Assembly (NCBI GenBank): GCA_944989445.1
Contig: CALYLW010000044.1
Span: 783,501-847,500 of the forward strand
Origin: Ampullaceana balthica
Taxonomy: Eukaryota > Mollusca > Gastropoda > Lymnaeidae
Length of the DNA: 64,000 bases
Direction: 5' to 3'
The position numbers were made by a program, and so were the translations under genes. Numbering within the stretch: the first letter of the stretch is position 1; every line of letters starts with the position of its first letter. Positions 35,164 through 46,078 of this stretch are shown piece by piece. Below the pieces are notes generated by a model. It was not told where the DNA came from. It ran no database searches and saw only the letters and a list, made by a program, of their open reading frames with translations.

Positions 35164-35584
35164 TAAATATTGTATAGCTTGACGCCGTCAGCACCTTGTA
35201 TTGTACCTAGAATTAACGTCGAGAATTTCTGACGCGACGTCAGACGTGTTGTTGTGTTTACATTGAATGAGAATGCAATGACTTGACCTAGTGTAAAACA
35301 CGTGGTTTGTGAGGTGAACTGTAAGCGTGCGTTGTCAAGGACTGGGAGAAAAGCTGACTATATATAGACGGTTCAAGAGGCAACCGAGGTTGAATGCATA
35401 CGAGCTGATTAGGTGGTTGATTACAGTGGATTGCATATAGTGATTAAAGACAATTGTTAACCAGAACACAGTGTGTTAAAGATGTGTCACTTGACCTTCA
35501 AATTCTATTACAAATATTGTATAGCTTGACGCCGTGAGCACGTTGTATTGAGTAATGTACTTAGAATTAACGTTGAGAATTTCT
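35164..35584. repeat. Pair of ~65-bp direct repeats flanking 284 bp
   Basis: ATTGTATAGCTTGACGCCGT, then GCACcTTGTATTG, then TAGAATTAACGT and GAGAATTTCTG, occurs at 35168-35231 and 35515-35584; the second has a 6-bp insertion (AGTAAT). The interior has a TATA-like CTATATATAGACG at 35357-35369 and an imperfect CRE (GACGCGACGTCAGACG). It could be a very short terminal-repeat element or a simple segmental duplication. Confidence 0.75.
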
Positions 35585-35647
35585 GCTGTTTTTTACAATT
35601 CTTTTCGCAGATTCAAAATGAAAATTCTGTGCATGTATTCAATCTTG

Positions 35648-35780
35648 AATAGTAATGTTTAGTGTGTATACTCTACGACAGGGAAACTCTCCCGGTCCCT
35701 CCCCTGATCCCAAATAGTAATGTTTAGTGTGTATACTCTACGGTAGGGACACCCTCCCGGTCCCTCCCCTGATCCCAAAC
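35648..35780. repeat. 66-bp tandem duplication
   Basis: Two copies with AGTAATGTTTAGTGTGTATA at 35650 and 35716, each ending CCCGGTCCCTCCCCTGATCC. Confidence 0.96.
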
Positions 35781-35831
35781 CCGCTTTATAATTTTACGGA
35801 TTTTAGGTCAGAGAGAGGTTAAAACGATCTT

Positions 35832-36122
35832 CAGCCTCCTCCTCTAACCTCCTGCTCTAGCCTCCTGCTCTAACCTCCTGCTCTAACCTCCTGCTCTAAC
35901 CCCCTGCTCTAATCTCCTGCTCTAACCCCATGCTCTAACCCCCTCCTCTAACCTCCTCCTCTAGCCTGCTCCTCTAGCCTCCTCCTCTAGCCTCCTCCTC
36001 TAGCCTCCACCTCTAGCCTCCTGCTCTAGCCTCCTCCTCTAGCCTCCTCCTCTAGCCTCCTGCTCTAGCCTCTTCTTCTAGCCTCCACCTCTAGCCTCCT
36101 CCTCTAGCCCCTTGCTCTAACT
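35832..36122. repeat. 13-bp minisatellite (CCTCCTGCTCTAA), about 22 copies
   Basis: CCTCCTGCTCTAA units on the left grade into CCTCCTCCTCTAG units on the right. Strand composition is strongly pyrimidine-biased. Confidence 0.96.
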
Positions 36123-36715
36123 TTACCCTCCTTACAAGCCCCCCCCCCGTCCCCCTCCACATTGCCCCTGGGAAACGCCTCCCATTTCTTGATGTAGTGT
36201 CAAGAAGGGCGATAATTTTGAACTGAGAAAGTAATTTTTAATCGGGAATCTGAAGTGTGGTCCCAGAGTGGAGATGGTCACAACATGCGGGGAAACTGGG
36301 GGCGGGGAGGAGAGGGTCTCGGGGTGGGCGTTAATATTTAAGAAAGGGGTGCTGTTATAAAATACACTTTGGGGGGATTGCGTCATATTCTCCAAGGGTC
36401 CCAAAAATCTTATTGAATAGTGGAGTTAGGAGTAAAGTAAGGTAACTATTGAGGAGAGAATGCACAAGGAATGAATTAACATTGCCACATTCTATGAGTG
36501 TGAAAGTCGTGCATACTAAACTAAACAACGGATATAAAACAACTTTGAGGTTTTAAGGCACAACAATTGGCTGCACAATGTTACATAGAATGAACTCTTC
36601 GTAATCAATTTTTACAAATAATTACATAAAGGGTTTTTGTTTTGTTTCGTTTTCTTTCAGTTTGTTTTTGTCATTATTTTTTTAGTGGGAGAGGTGGATC
36701 GCTTTTCTTAACATC
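36123..36715. other. Intergenic sequence
   Basis: I see no supported gene. Confidence 0.5.
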
Positions 36716-37030
36716 TTTTAATGGCCTGTGTTGTTAAAGTCCGCCTAAATATGGTTTATAAATTGAACATCTTGTTAGACCTATTTTATGTCATTGTACT
36801 GATGAAGGCATTAGCCGAAACGTCTATTGTAGTTTTAGTTTAAAATAAAGCTCAAATTTATTGTTTTCATTGCACAATTTTTGTATTTTGTATTTTATTT
36901 AAGACCAGAGGAAAATGGCATGTGTCGTTAAAGGCCGACTAAATATGGTTTATAAATTGAACATCTTTCTAGACCAGAAGAAAATGGTCAGTGTTGTTAA
37001 AGGCCGATTAAATATGGTTTATAAATTTAA
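36716..37030 (+). mobile_element. Three-copy repeat around a hammerhead-like core
   Basis: TGTTGTTAAAGGCCG-type text, then AATATGGTTTATAAATT and GAACATCTT, occurs at about 36720-36773, 36913-36968 and 36983-37030. Between the first two lies the hammerhead-like motif and AAAATAAAGCTCAAATTTAT. This may be the end region of a Penelope-like retroelement, in which hammerhead motifs are known; no coding part is visible. Confidence 0.5.
36790..36830 (+). ncRNA. Hammerhead-ribozyme-like core
   Basis: CTGATGA (36799-36805) is followed by a 3-bp stem II with a 4-base loop (GGC-ATTA-GCC, 36807-36816), GAAA (36817-36820), and then CGTC (36821-36824), a possible UH-type cleavage context. CUGANGA...GAAA with a short stem II is the conserved hammerhead core. 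Stem III would be minimal and stem I is not evident, so activity of a monomer is uncertain. A related but changed core lies at 45351-45376 on the minus strand. Confidence 0.4.
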
Positions 37031-38760
37031 TGCATGATAAAAGCAATAAGTCAAAGGTTCAAACCATCATTAAAAAATAATGCAGTCGAAAATAATCTTA
37101 CAAATATTGTATAGTATTGGAATGGGGGAAATTACACACAAATATAATTTCAGATTTTATCTTGGAATTTAACATTAACATTGCTATACATTTCTTTAGA
37201 GGTTAATTTAAACTTCCGATGTGTTAACATGGCTCAATAAATATGTTGTCAGGGTTTTCCCATTTCCATTGACATTCCTAACGCCTGGTAATTAGTGTTT
37301 CCGAGAGAAATAAGGTTTGATCTTAATATAATCTATTGTTGAGTTTAGAGATTAAAACCTGCAAGATTATAAAGAAGTTCGTTGGAAAATTTAGGATAAA
37401 CAAATCTATTTAAAACAAACTCTTACCTTAGACAGTAGATCCGTGAAGCTCTGGGACTACACAAAGAATTCCTTTCTGTACTTTGAGAAACAGCAGGAAT
37501 AAAAAGAAGGCAAAATTTCTCGCTGACGATGTGTTAATTTATCCGGATGTACTATAGTGTAATATTGCTTTAACCTGACTAGTCCTGGTGTGACTCTAAC
37601 TTACGTCATCAAAAACTTGTGACGTACTCGTCCTTGGGAATGACGTTGGTGATGATGTCTGGGAAAAAATTATTTCGAAACGTTTCTTGTAGGAGGTAAT
37701 TTGTTTGTTGTTTCACTTTCTCTTCTTCGGCTTCAAGTCAGATCTGTGGTAGAGTAGAGGAGGTAAAATTAACATGATATACTCTCGGTCACCAAATTGT
37801 TGTATGTACGTCTGTCAAAAAATCTCTTCAAACCGAAGGGGCGGGAATATAAATAAGTTTTGTAAATATTTCAATGCGTTCATCAATATGTAAATAAAGC
37901 TACAGTGTGGATCCTCTTCATCATCTGCACCCTCACAAATCAATTTTAGCGTGGCACTGGATCATATAATTGATAAATTAAGCCTTGTAGTATTAATTGT
38001 TTTTTTTCTTCCTTTTAAAAAAATAAAGATTGTTTGTTTAATGAAACATTTAAAACACACCAATTTTTTTTTAATTTTCAAAATGTGTTTTTGATAATCA
38101 TTACTCTAAAATAGTTTAGGGAATGTGTTATCTTCTTGGATACCAAATCTAATCTAAAAACAATTACCAGCTCAGCAACGCACCCTTTGTTCACAAAAAT
38201 TTCGTTAGATTATTTGTTCTGTTAAATAATTTTTTTAATGCTTTCTAATAATTTATTTTATACCATGTTTGATATTCATACCAATACTTCAGAAAATTTT
38301 CAGTTGAAAGAATGAATACTGTTCTTGTTTGGTTAAGAGTCACACACACACAATAAACCAAATCTAACGTTTTTAAAGTGTATATATAAAATGTATATAA
38401 TGTATATATAAACTAAATTATGATATATTTAAACATGAGAACGAGCTTATGCACATATAAAATTATCATTTTTGTGTGAAAAGATTACACCCTCAATTTA
38501 TATTGTTGACATTTAAAAATTAGCTAAGAGCTTCAGTTTTTCATTTTCACTTTTCTATAATATATTATTTCAAGGGAGTGCAAGGTAAAAGCTGGAGTAT
38601 AAATTAATTTGAAATAAATTAACTATGCACGCTTTAAACTTAGAAACGTTTTTTAAATTAAAAAATGCTTTATTGTCAGAATATTTGATTCAATGCGTAA
38701 TCCAAATATTACGTTTTACACAGTCGCAATATTTACTCTGTCTTAGTTGCGCATGAATAG
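37031..38760. other. AT-rich intergenic sequence, 1.7 kb
   Basis: Apart from short CA and TATATA runs (38342-38402) I see nothing. Confidence 0.5.
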
Positions 38761-39090
38761 ATTCAATTCCAAGCTAAAAGCGGTCGAGCGCTTATAAACG
38801 GACACTGGCTGGTTTTTGAAGTCACCTACCCGGATGGTACCAACGAGGACTGGGTTGAAGAGTATAGCTTTCCTGGCGGGTACCTGGCGCTCACAGTCAC
38901 GTGCGGCTTCTCTACTCTCGACGCGAAAACGCCGCAAAATGTTTTATACCGTGGTGTTTCCGATAGCGACAAGAGCTGCGCGGTGGCAAGGCGTGAACAA
39001 TACACAGGACGTTGGTCGCGGACCTGTGAACTTTTGGGTGTGTGGTTGTGTGGGACTTGGAATTGTGGATGTAGGGACCGTTAGAATTAA
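38761..39090 (+). CDS. Possible internal exon of an unknown protein
   Basis: A plus frame is open from the stop at 38758 to a TAG at about 39088 and contains no start near its beginning, as expected for an internal exon. Residues include GHWLVFEVTYPDGTNEDWVE, then EYSFPGGYLALTVTCGF and, further on, NVLYRGVSDSDKSCAVARRE and QYTGRWSRTC. Alternating hydrophobic residues, paired Trp/Tyr/Gly and three Cys look like a real beta-rich extracellular domain rather than chance. G+C is clearly higher here than in the flanks. The probable exon lies between an AG near 38772 and a GT near 39040; both are guesses. I do not recognise the family. Frames on the minus strand (38743-38937) and in a second plus frame (38816-39103) overlap and are less protein-like. 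No neighbouring exon was found, so it may be a dead fragment. Confidence 0.35.
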
Positions 39091-39520
39091 AGGAGGGCTT
39101 TAAAAAATGTGTGTTTTTTGTTGTTGTTTTTTTTGCTTTGATAATTGTTTAATTTTATAATTTTTTTCTAATGATCACTACAATATTAAACAACTGTTGG
39201 CGAGCCAATTGGTAATGGTAATGCTCCTGGACATGGATATCCACTGGATATTTTGGACGTAATATACCTATCACCTATCTCAAATCATTAGCATTCTAAA
39301 ATTTGTTAAATGCTCAAAGAAAGAATTGTTCTAAAATATATTTTATGAATAGCTTCAAAAGATGTTAGAAAAGAGTCATGGATGCAATTTAAAAACACCG
39401 GTTGAAGACAGGTTTTCGGTGCGCATTTTTTTTTACTCCCCAGACGTTCTTTTAAAAGCATTTTAAGCAACTTTATAGAGATGCGGATGTTTTATATGAA
39501 CGCTACAATTATTTTTGTTA
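39091..39520. other. AT-rich intergenic sequence
   Basis: I see no supported feature. Confidence 0.5.
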
Positions 39521-40740
39521 CTAGTGTAACCCGTCAAAAACGACGGAAGTTTTATAAATGAATACATTTCAACTGAAATCTATTAATTTTGACAAAATAC
39601 ACATCAGAATAATAAATAATGTAATTTAGAACTTTTATTTATTTTTATTTGATTAATTTATTATCATATTGAACAATTTTATGCGGAACGTTTGAAAAGT
39701 GTTATTTTTGATGCAGTAATTTTATTTTATTACGTTGATCGCAGCGCCACCTAACAGCATTACAAATTTCGCAGCGCCACCTAGTTACATCCATACATTC
39801 AGACAACGGGAATTATGTATATTGCCTAGCTGACCCGCGGCGTAGCATACGCCACTAATGATTTAGTGACGGGTGAAGACTTCCTGAAAGACACAGTTGT
39901 CAAAATGGGGTGGGTTTGGGAAAACGACTGTGAGTGAATGAAAAGAAGGAACTCTGGAGAGACCCACGGCGTAGCATACGCCGCAGATTTGCTCATCATA
40001 GACATTGCAAAGAACGGTTGGGGGGGATGAGAATACAGACACAAAAAGCAGCACTAAGTAAATAAAAATAGCGAGTAAGCGTAAAGACATGCACACTGAG
40101 GTTGTTGTTACCCGCCTCCCATTTATTAACCGAGGTTCACTGGCGTTGTATTGATTTCTTCTTGCTGTAGTTTGTGTCCGTTCTTTCTCCACTTTCTTTG
40201 CACTCTCCATGAGCAAGTCTGAGGCGTATGCTACAACACGGGGCATCTAGTTTCATAATAATTATAAATCCTCAAATCCTATTTTTACATCGTTCCCTTT
40301 TCAAAAATTAAAATATAAGCTAAAACAATGACGTCATATTATATTTTTATACAAAATCGATCGCAGCGCCACCTAATAGCACTTACATCCATACATACAA
40401 CGGGAAACAATGTACATAATTAACATAAGTAAATTATCCGTGTTTGATAAATAAGAAATATTAAACTTGCTGAAATGTACACAAAGTATTTTATCAATAT
40501 ACATAATTCCCGTTGTCTGTATGTATGTATGGAATAATGCACACAAAGTATTTCATGATAATTAAAATATAAGCCTAAAACAATGACGTCATATAATATC
40601 AATATACATAAAACAATGACGTCATATAATATTTTTATACAAAATCTATCACAGCATTATTCCATACATACAAACATACAGACCACGGGAATTATATATA
40701 TTGATGGTATTCTTTGACATGTAATGAATTTTTTTTTAAA
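39521..40740. mobile_element. Nested cluster of CTAG-ended, Helitron-like repeats (family B)
   Basis: On the minus strand, an end reading GACGGGTTACACTAG then T lies at 39521-39535. A plus-strand end, CACGGGGCATCTAG then T, lies at 40237-40250. Repeated internal text includes CGCAGCGCCACCTA (three times: 39741, 39769, 40371), ACATCCATACAT with ACGGGAA, ACAATGACGTCATAT (40326, 40582, 40614) and ACAAAGTATTT (40480, 40541). The part at 40262-40500 matches, reversed, the insertion at 1840-2179. CTAG followed by T fits Helitron 3' ends. No replicase sequence is visible. Confidence 0.5.
39826..40250. mobile_element. 425-bp element with inverted CTAG...GTAGCATACGCC ends
   Basis: The left end is CTAGCTGACCCGCGGCGTAG followed by CATACGCC. 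The right end, reversed, is CTAGATGCCCCGTGTTGTAG followed by CATACGCC. These agree at about 22 of 28 positions. A third internal copy (CACGGCGTAGCATACGCC) lies near 39965. The core GGCGTAGCATACGCC is itself palindromic around GCA. Open frames inside (39826-40246, minus) show no known domain. Confidence 0.55.
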
Positions 40741-40751
40741 TATAAAAAAAC

Positions 40752-41353
40752 ACGTTTTTGACTATAAATCCTTTATATACGAGACATAACTAAAAGAATT
40801 TTCATTATAATACGCATCACATGACAATCCAAAAATCGAAAATTTTAGTTATGTCTCAAATATATAAAGGATTTATAGAAGAAAAAAACTTCTACAGTCT
40901 GCCTGCTAAATTTCAGCTCGATTTGATCACGGGAAACTGGTTATAAAAACCTGTTTAACATAGTGCGCACCGCGAGACAGATTAGCAATTAATAACATTT
41001 ACATTTACAGATCGGGAATTTATTTTTAAAAAGTATCATCAATATAATACGCACCGCACAGCGCGACAGGAAAGTATTAAAAAGGTTGTTCAATATAATA
41101 CGCACCGCGACGCTCAAGCACAAAAATTAACATGCTAAATAGAGATAAATAGAGATAATCTAACATTTCATTAATTTAATTACAGTACATTCGATCGATC
41201 TGAAATTTAGACAGATCATTTGTATTATCGGCACGAGTCTGCCTGCAAAATTGCAGCTCGCTAGCTTCCGAGAAAGTGGGTTAAAAATTGATCCAAATTT
41301 TTTTCTGCATTCAAGGCATCAAGCAAGCAATCAAGCAGACGCCACGAGTTAAA
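40752..41353 (-). mobile_element. Family A copy, minus strand
   Basis: Reverse-oriented landmarks: GACTATAAATCCTTTATATA near 40759, TTCATTATAATACGCATCAC near 40801, GCGCACCGCGAGACAG near 40963, TCAATATAATACGCACCGC near 41089, ACATTCGATCGATCTGAAAT near 41187 and GACGCCACGAGTTAA at 41338-41352. The middle is rearranged relative to the 30-kb units, with the junction motif (TATATAAAGGATTTATAG) repeated near 40861. Confidence 0.7.
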
Positions 41354-41519
41354 AACGCAATACAAACACAGAAAAACATTCAAAATTGCTTTATAATCGC
41401 GACATAAAATAACACCGAAGGACACGAGTTTTTACACGAATTTGACGATCGCACGCAAGATGGAAATTGATGAAAGTCATTGGCTCGTAAAGCTGTACGT
41501 GAATTTAATACTCATGATT

Positions 41520-41724
41520 AATTAGTTTAGCAACAGCATGAATGACAGTGTTATTAAAAAGATTCCAGAGCCATAATTATTGTGCTTTTAGTGTTGAAAT
41601 TACACAAAATGCACACATTTACTTGAATTTTTAGCATTAAGAAATATGTATGGCTCTCACAAAATTACTTTTCGAAATATGTGGTGTTTATGGCTCTCTC
41701 AGACAAAAAGTTTCCCGACCCCTG
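41520..41724 (-). mobile_element. Truncated hAT MITE with an unexpanded 31-bp unit
   Basis: On the minus strand it starts CAGGGGTCGGGAAACTTTTT (end at 41724), runs through a single GTCTGAGAGAGCCATAAACA unit, then GTGAGAGCCATACATATT and GTGTAATTTCAACACTAAAA, and decays by about 41520. The other terminus is missing. It is the same family as 24045-25190 before array growth. Confidence 0.88.
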
Positions 41725-41762
41725 GTCTAGGAGATAGCACATTCAAAGATGTTCCAGTGATC

Positions 41763-41952
41763 ATAGGCGTCACTAGAGGGTGCGGACCGCACCTGGGGGA
41801 AACCATCACAAAGGAGCATACCAAAAAGTAAAATTCAGTATGTTCCCGTTATTTGACACTGGCAGACTCGGAGGAGGTCTAAAGGAAATTCATGAAGGAG
41901 TAACACAATAAGCTACAGAGATGGGTGAAATCAACTTCGGTGACGCCTCTGC
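41763..41952. mobile_element. Possible MITE with AGGCGTCAC ends
   Basis: The left end TAGGCGTCACTAGAGGG and right end GGTGACGCCTCTGCC are short inverted repeats of the family seen at 18768. About 190 bp, non-coding, with CGGACCGCACC near the left end. No target duplication is clear. Confidence 0.45.
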
Positions 41953-42358
41953 CAATGATAGTCTTTCAACTCTACACCATCAACACTTTCTTTGATTAGG
42001 CTGTGAAACTAGCAGCAATTTACTGTTTTTCCCCCACTAAGCCTCAGACAACTTATTAGAGATTTGTGACCTTTGTGTTGCCGCTAGCAGAACCTGAGGC
42101 CATTCTCGCAGATTTGAAATGTTGACAATGATCACATTGTGCACCGCGTATCCCCAGCTAGAGTAAATGGCTGCTATTTTCACCTGACGCAAATTGTACT
42201 CCTGAAATTTCAAGAGCAAACTGCTTAAGAAACGGATGTAACATTATGTGATTTTCCTTCAGATTAAAATAAAATCCCATCTAGATGGAAAATAAATTTT
42301 TCCTTCCCCAACCCAAAATTAATTCCGACCCTTTCCACAATTTCAATAACATAATCAC
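41953..42358. other. Intergenic sequence
   Basis: I see no supported feature. Confidence 0.5.
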
Positions 42359-44056
42359 AATTATTATTGTGACAGTAACACCTGTTAAATATTTTGACAG
42401 TCACACCTGTTTAATACTGTGACAGTCACAGCTGTTAAATACTGTGACAGTTACACACACCTGTTAAATACTGTAACAGTCACATCTGTTAAATACTGTG
42501 ACAGTCACATCTGTTAAATACTGTGACAGTCACACACACCTGTTAAATACTGTGACAGTCACACCTTTTAAGTACTGTGACAGTCACACCTGTTAAATAC
42601 TGTGACAGTCACACCTGTTAAATACTGTGACAGTCACACCTGTTAAGTACTGTGACAGTCACACCTGTTAAATACCGTGACAGTCACACCTGTTAAATAC
42701 TGTGACAGTCACACCTGCTAAATACTGTGACAGTCACACCTGTTAAATACTGTGACAGTCACACCTGTTAAATAATGTGACAGTCACACCTGTTAAATAA
42801 TGTGACAGTCACACCTGTTAAATACTGTGACAGTCACACCTGTTAAATACTGTGACAGTCAAACATGTTAAATACTGTGACAGTCATCCCTGCTAATTAC
42901 TGTGACAGTCAAAACTGTTAAATACTATTACAGTCAAACACACCTGTTAAATACTGTGACAGTCATAACTGATTAAATACTGTGACAGTCACACCTGTTA
43001 AATAATGTGACAGTCACACCTGTTAAATACTGTGACAGTCACACCTGTTAAATACTGTGACAGTCACACCTGTTAAATACTGTGACTGTCACACCTGTTA
43101 AATACTGTGACAGTCACACCTGTTAAATACTGTGACAGTCACACCTGTTAAATACTTTAACAGTCACTCCTGTTAAATACTGGGACAGTCACACTTGTTA
43201 AATACTTTGACAGTCACACCTGTAGAATACTGTGACTGTCACACCTGTTAAATATTGTGACAGTCACACCTGTTAAATACTGTGACAGTCAAACCTGTTA
43301 AATACTGTGACAGTCACACCTGTTAAATACTGTGACAGTCACACCTGTTAAATACTGTGACAGTCACACCTGTTAAATACTGTGACAGTCAAACCTGTTA
43401 AATAATGTGACAGTCACACCTGTTAAATACTGTGACAGTCACACCTGTTAAATACTGTGACAGTCAAACCTGTTAAATAATGTGACAGTCACACCTGTTA
43501 AATACTGTGACAGTAACACATGTTAAATACTGTGAAGTCACACCTGTTAAATACTGTGACAGTCACACCTGTTAAATACTGTGACTGTCACACCTGTTAA
43601 ATACTGTGACAGTCACACTTGTTAAATACTGTGACAGTCACACCTGTTAAATACTGTGACAGTCACACCTGTTAAATATTGTGACAGTCACACCTGTTAA
43701 ATACTGTGACAGTCACACCTGTTAAATATTGTGACAGTCACACCTGTTAAATACTGTGACAGTCAAACCTGTTAAATACTGTGACAGTCACACCTGTTAA
43801 ATACTGTGACAGTCAAACCTGTTAAATACTGTGACAGTCACACCTGTTAAATACTGTGACAGTCACACCTGTTAAATACTGTGACAGTCACACCTGTTAA
43901 ATACTGTGACAGTCACACCTGTTAAATATTGTGACAGTCACACCTGTTAAATACCGTGACAGTCACACCTGTTAAATACTGTGACAGTCACACCTGTTAA
44001 ATACCGTGACAGTCACACCTGTTAAATACTGTGACAGTCACACCTGTTAAATACTG
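42359..44056. repeat. 25-bp array with an odd palindrome, about 68 copies
   Basis: The unit is ACTGTGACAGTCACACCTGT followed by TAAAT. Each contains TGTGACAGTCACA, a perfect inverted repeat around one base. In at least four copies the central base is T (GTGACTGTCAC). Extra CACA insertions occur in three copies near the left edge and again at about 42935. Divergence is highest at 42840-42980 and around 43160-43230. Confidence 0.97.
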
Positions 44057-44249
44057 TTGTTTGCGTTTAATGTTGTGGGTGGTGGGGGGGGGGTGAGGAG
44101 CGTGACTTATGTGAATACTGCAACATTTGTTTGTTATTGTTGTTGCAATTGTGGTAGTTGTTGTTGCTGTTCTTTGTTTTTGTTTTTCTCGCAGCAGGGA
44201 TTGGTCTAAATATAAAGCGCAACATTGAGTTGTGTTGTTATAACGCGTG
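44057..44249. other. G- and TTG-rich spacer
   Basis: Contains a G run and degenerate TTGTTG text. No gene. Confidence 0.5.
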
Positions 44250-44347
44250 TGTATAACGGGCTATAAAGGGGCGCAATAGTGTATAAGGTGTTAATAAGGG
44301 ACGTAATGGTGTATAAGGTGATATAAAGGGACGTAAGGGTGTATAAA
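44250..44347. repeat. Diverged 31-33-bp repeat, 3 copies
   Basis: Copies share GTGTATAA, TATAAAGGG, CGTAATGGTG or CGCAATAGTG. Confidence 0.88.
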
Positions 44348-44684
44348 GTCAGCGAGATAGCTTTGGTAGGTGCCACCCAAGGCGCTTATGTTAACATAAG
44401 AATTAATACAAATATTAACGAAGTCAAAAGCGAAAAATCCCAACAATTCAATTTCAGATGAAGGTCAGAAGGCGAAAAGCATTTTTTAAATTTCGTTACA
44501 ATATTTGCATTTTATGATTAGCTTGTAAAATTCTTTTCTCATATTCAAATCTGCAAGCCTGTCCGTCAAACAATTTCTTTCACCAAATCACATTCAGGAG
44601 ACTTCCCCAATGGTGGGTTGTAAATAGTTCTAGATAATCCTCAGTTTTGGAAAAGCTCAGCTCACATGACGTCAAGCATTTCAG
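44348..44684. other. Intergenic sequence
   Basis: I see no supported feature. Confidence 0.5.
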
Positions 44685-44732
44685 AAGGTGTTGCAGAAGG
44701 TGTTGCAGAAGGTGTTGCAGAAGGTGTTGCAT
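44685..44732. repeat. 12-bp repeat, 4 copies
   Basis: Copies of AGAAGGTGTTGC. Confidence 0.95.
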
Positions 44733-44853
44733 ACTTGACGATTGTATTGGAAGAGACTCTAGGACGTCTACAACAGCTATACGTTTCTAAACACTAACTC
44801 ATCAAATAATTGGTAAAATTCGATATCCGCTACGAGTACGTTCAAGTATCTTT

Positions 44854-45126
44854 TAACTCTAATTCTTTTTTAAACTCTAATTCTTCTTTTAACTCTAATT
44901 CTTCTTTTAACTCTAATTCTTCTTTTAACTCTAATTCTTCTTTTAACTCTAATTCTTCTTTTAACTCTAATTCTTCTTTTAACTCTAATTCTTCTTTTAA
45001 CTCTAATTCTTCTTTTAACTCTAATTCTTCTTTTAACTCTAATTCTTCTTTTAACTCTAATTCTTCTTTTAACTCTAATTCTTCTTTTAACTCTAATTCT
45101 TCTTTTAACTCTAATTCTTCTTTTAA
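44854..45126. repeat. 18-bp minisatellite, 15 copies
   Basis: The unit is AACTCTAATTCTTCTTTT, nearly invariant. The plus frame gives an Asn-Ser-rich hexapeptide repeat and the minus frame a Glu-Leu-Lys one. Both are compositional artefacts. Confidence 0.97.
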
Positions 45127-45340
45127 CAACACGTTTTTAATTGCTACTAGTACAGGTAGGCTGACTCTTGGTTTAATCAGTCCCAAAGAAAGCTGCCACC
45201 TCTTTTGTTGTGATCTCATCTAGAACTGTGACATCATACAGCATGGGACTGCCATAAAGACTTTCAAATAAGATGCAAGATACAAAACAAACGAATCGTG
45301 TGATTTAAATAATAAATGTAAAGCTTCATTGATGTATTCA

Positions 45341-45380
45341 TAGATAGGGAAACGTTTCGGCTTATGCCTTCATCGTTACA
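45341..45380 (-). ncRNA. Diverged hammerhead-like core
   Basis: On the minus strand, ACGATGAAGGCATAAGCCGA is followed by AACG. This is the same stem II/GAAA layout as at 36799, but core box one reads ACGATGA instead of CTGATGA, so it is probably inactive. Confidence 0.3.
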
Positions 45381-45451
45381 ACTAAATAAACACACGTTTT
45401 TTTAATTAAACAGTCATTATATATTTTCAACTACACAATGGAAAACTAATT

Positions 45452-46078
45452 ACCGTATTTACTCGTTCATAAGCCGACCCTCCCCCCCCCCTCACACACA
45501 CACACACACTTTTGGAAGAGAAAATTATTAAAAGTGTATAACCCGCTAGAAGCCGACCCCCCGCCCCTTAAAAAAAATATATATATAAATTTTAAAAATA
45601 GGAAAGCTTAAACAAAATTGTGCACATTTTTTTAAAACTACAAGCTAAATCGGTAATTATGATTGTTTACTTTGTACTACTTATCTTTATTTTTGTGCTC
45701 TCTGTTACTGTTAGGCAAGAGTTATCGGTATTTTTATTTTAAAAATTTGTTAAACAGTGGCGAAAGCGCGTAAATTAAAATTCGTTGTTGAAAAAAAATA
45801 ATTGTAAAACAATTTATTAAAACATTCACAAAAATAAATAAAATGATTTAATAAGGTAAGTGCAGATGTTTAATAATATATTATAGCTTCTGGTAAAGCA
45901 GTCGAATCTTGTAGACTGTAGAAAAGGACCTTGATGATCTACAAGAACAACACCGATATTCAATATCCATGCAGAGATCACATATGAACCGCTCATAAGC
46001 CGACCCCCCCCCACACACACACTTTTTCCCCTAGATTTTGTACTAAAAAGGTTGGCTTTATATAGAGTATATACGGTA
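45452..46078. mobile_element. TIR element with TACCGTATnTACTC ends
   Basis: The left end TACCGTATTTACTCGTTCAT is followed by AAGCCGACC. The right end, reversed, is TACCGTATATACTCTATATA followed by AAGCCAACC. They match at about 22 of 29 positions. Internal copies of AAGCCGACCCCCC occur at about 45551 and 45999, so the ends appear partly duplicated inside. It is 627 bp, AT-rich and non-coding. The superfamily is not resolved. Confidence 0.7.

Noticed and set aside
35357..35369. TATA-box promoter for a downstream gene
   Set aside because: No coding sequence follows within several kb; TATATA motifs are common in this AT-rich DNA.
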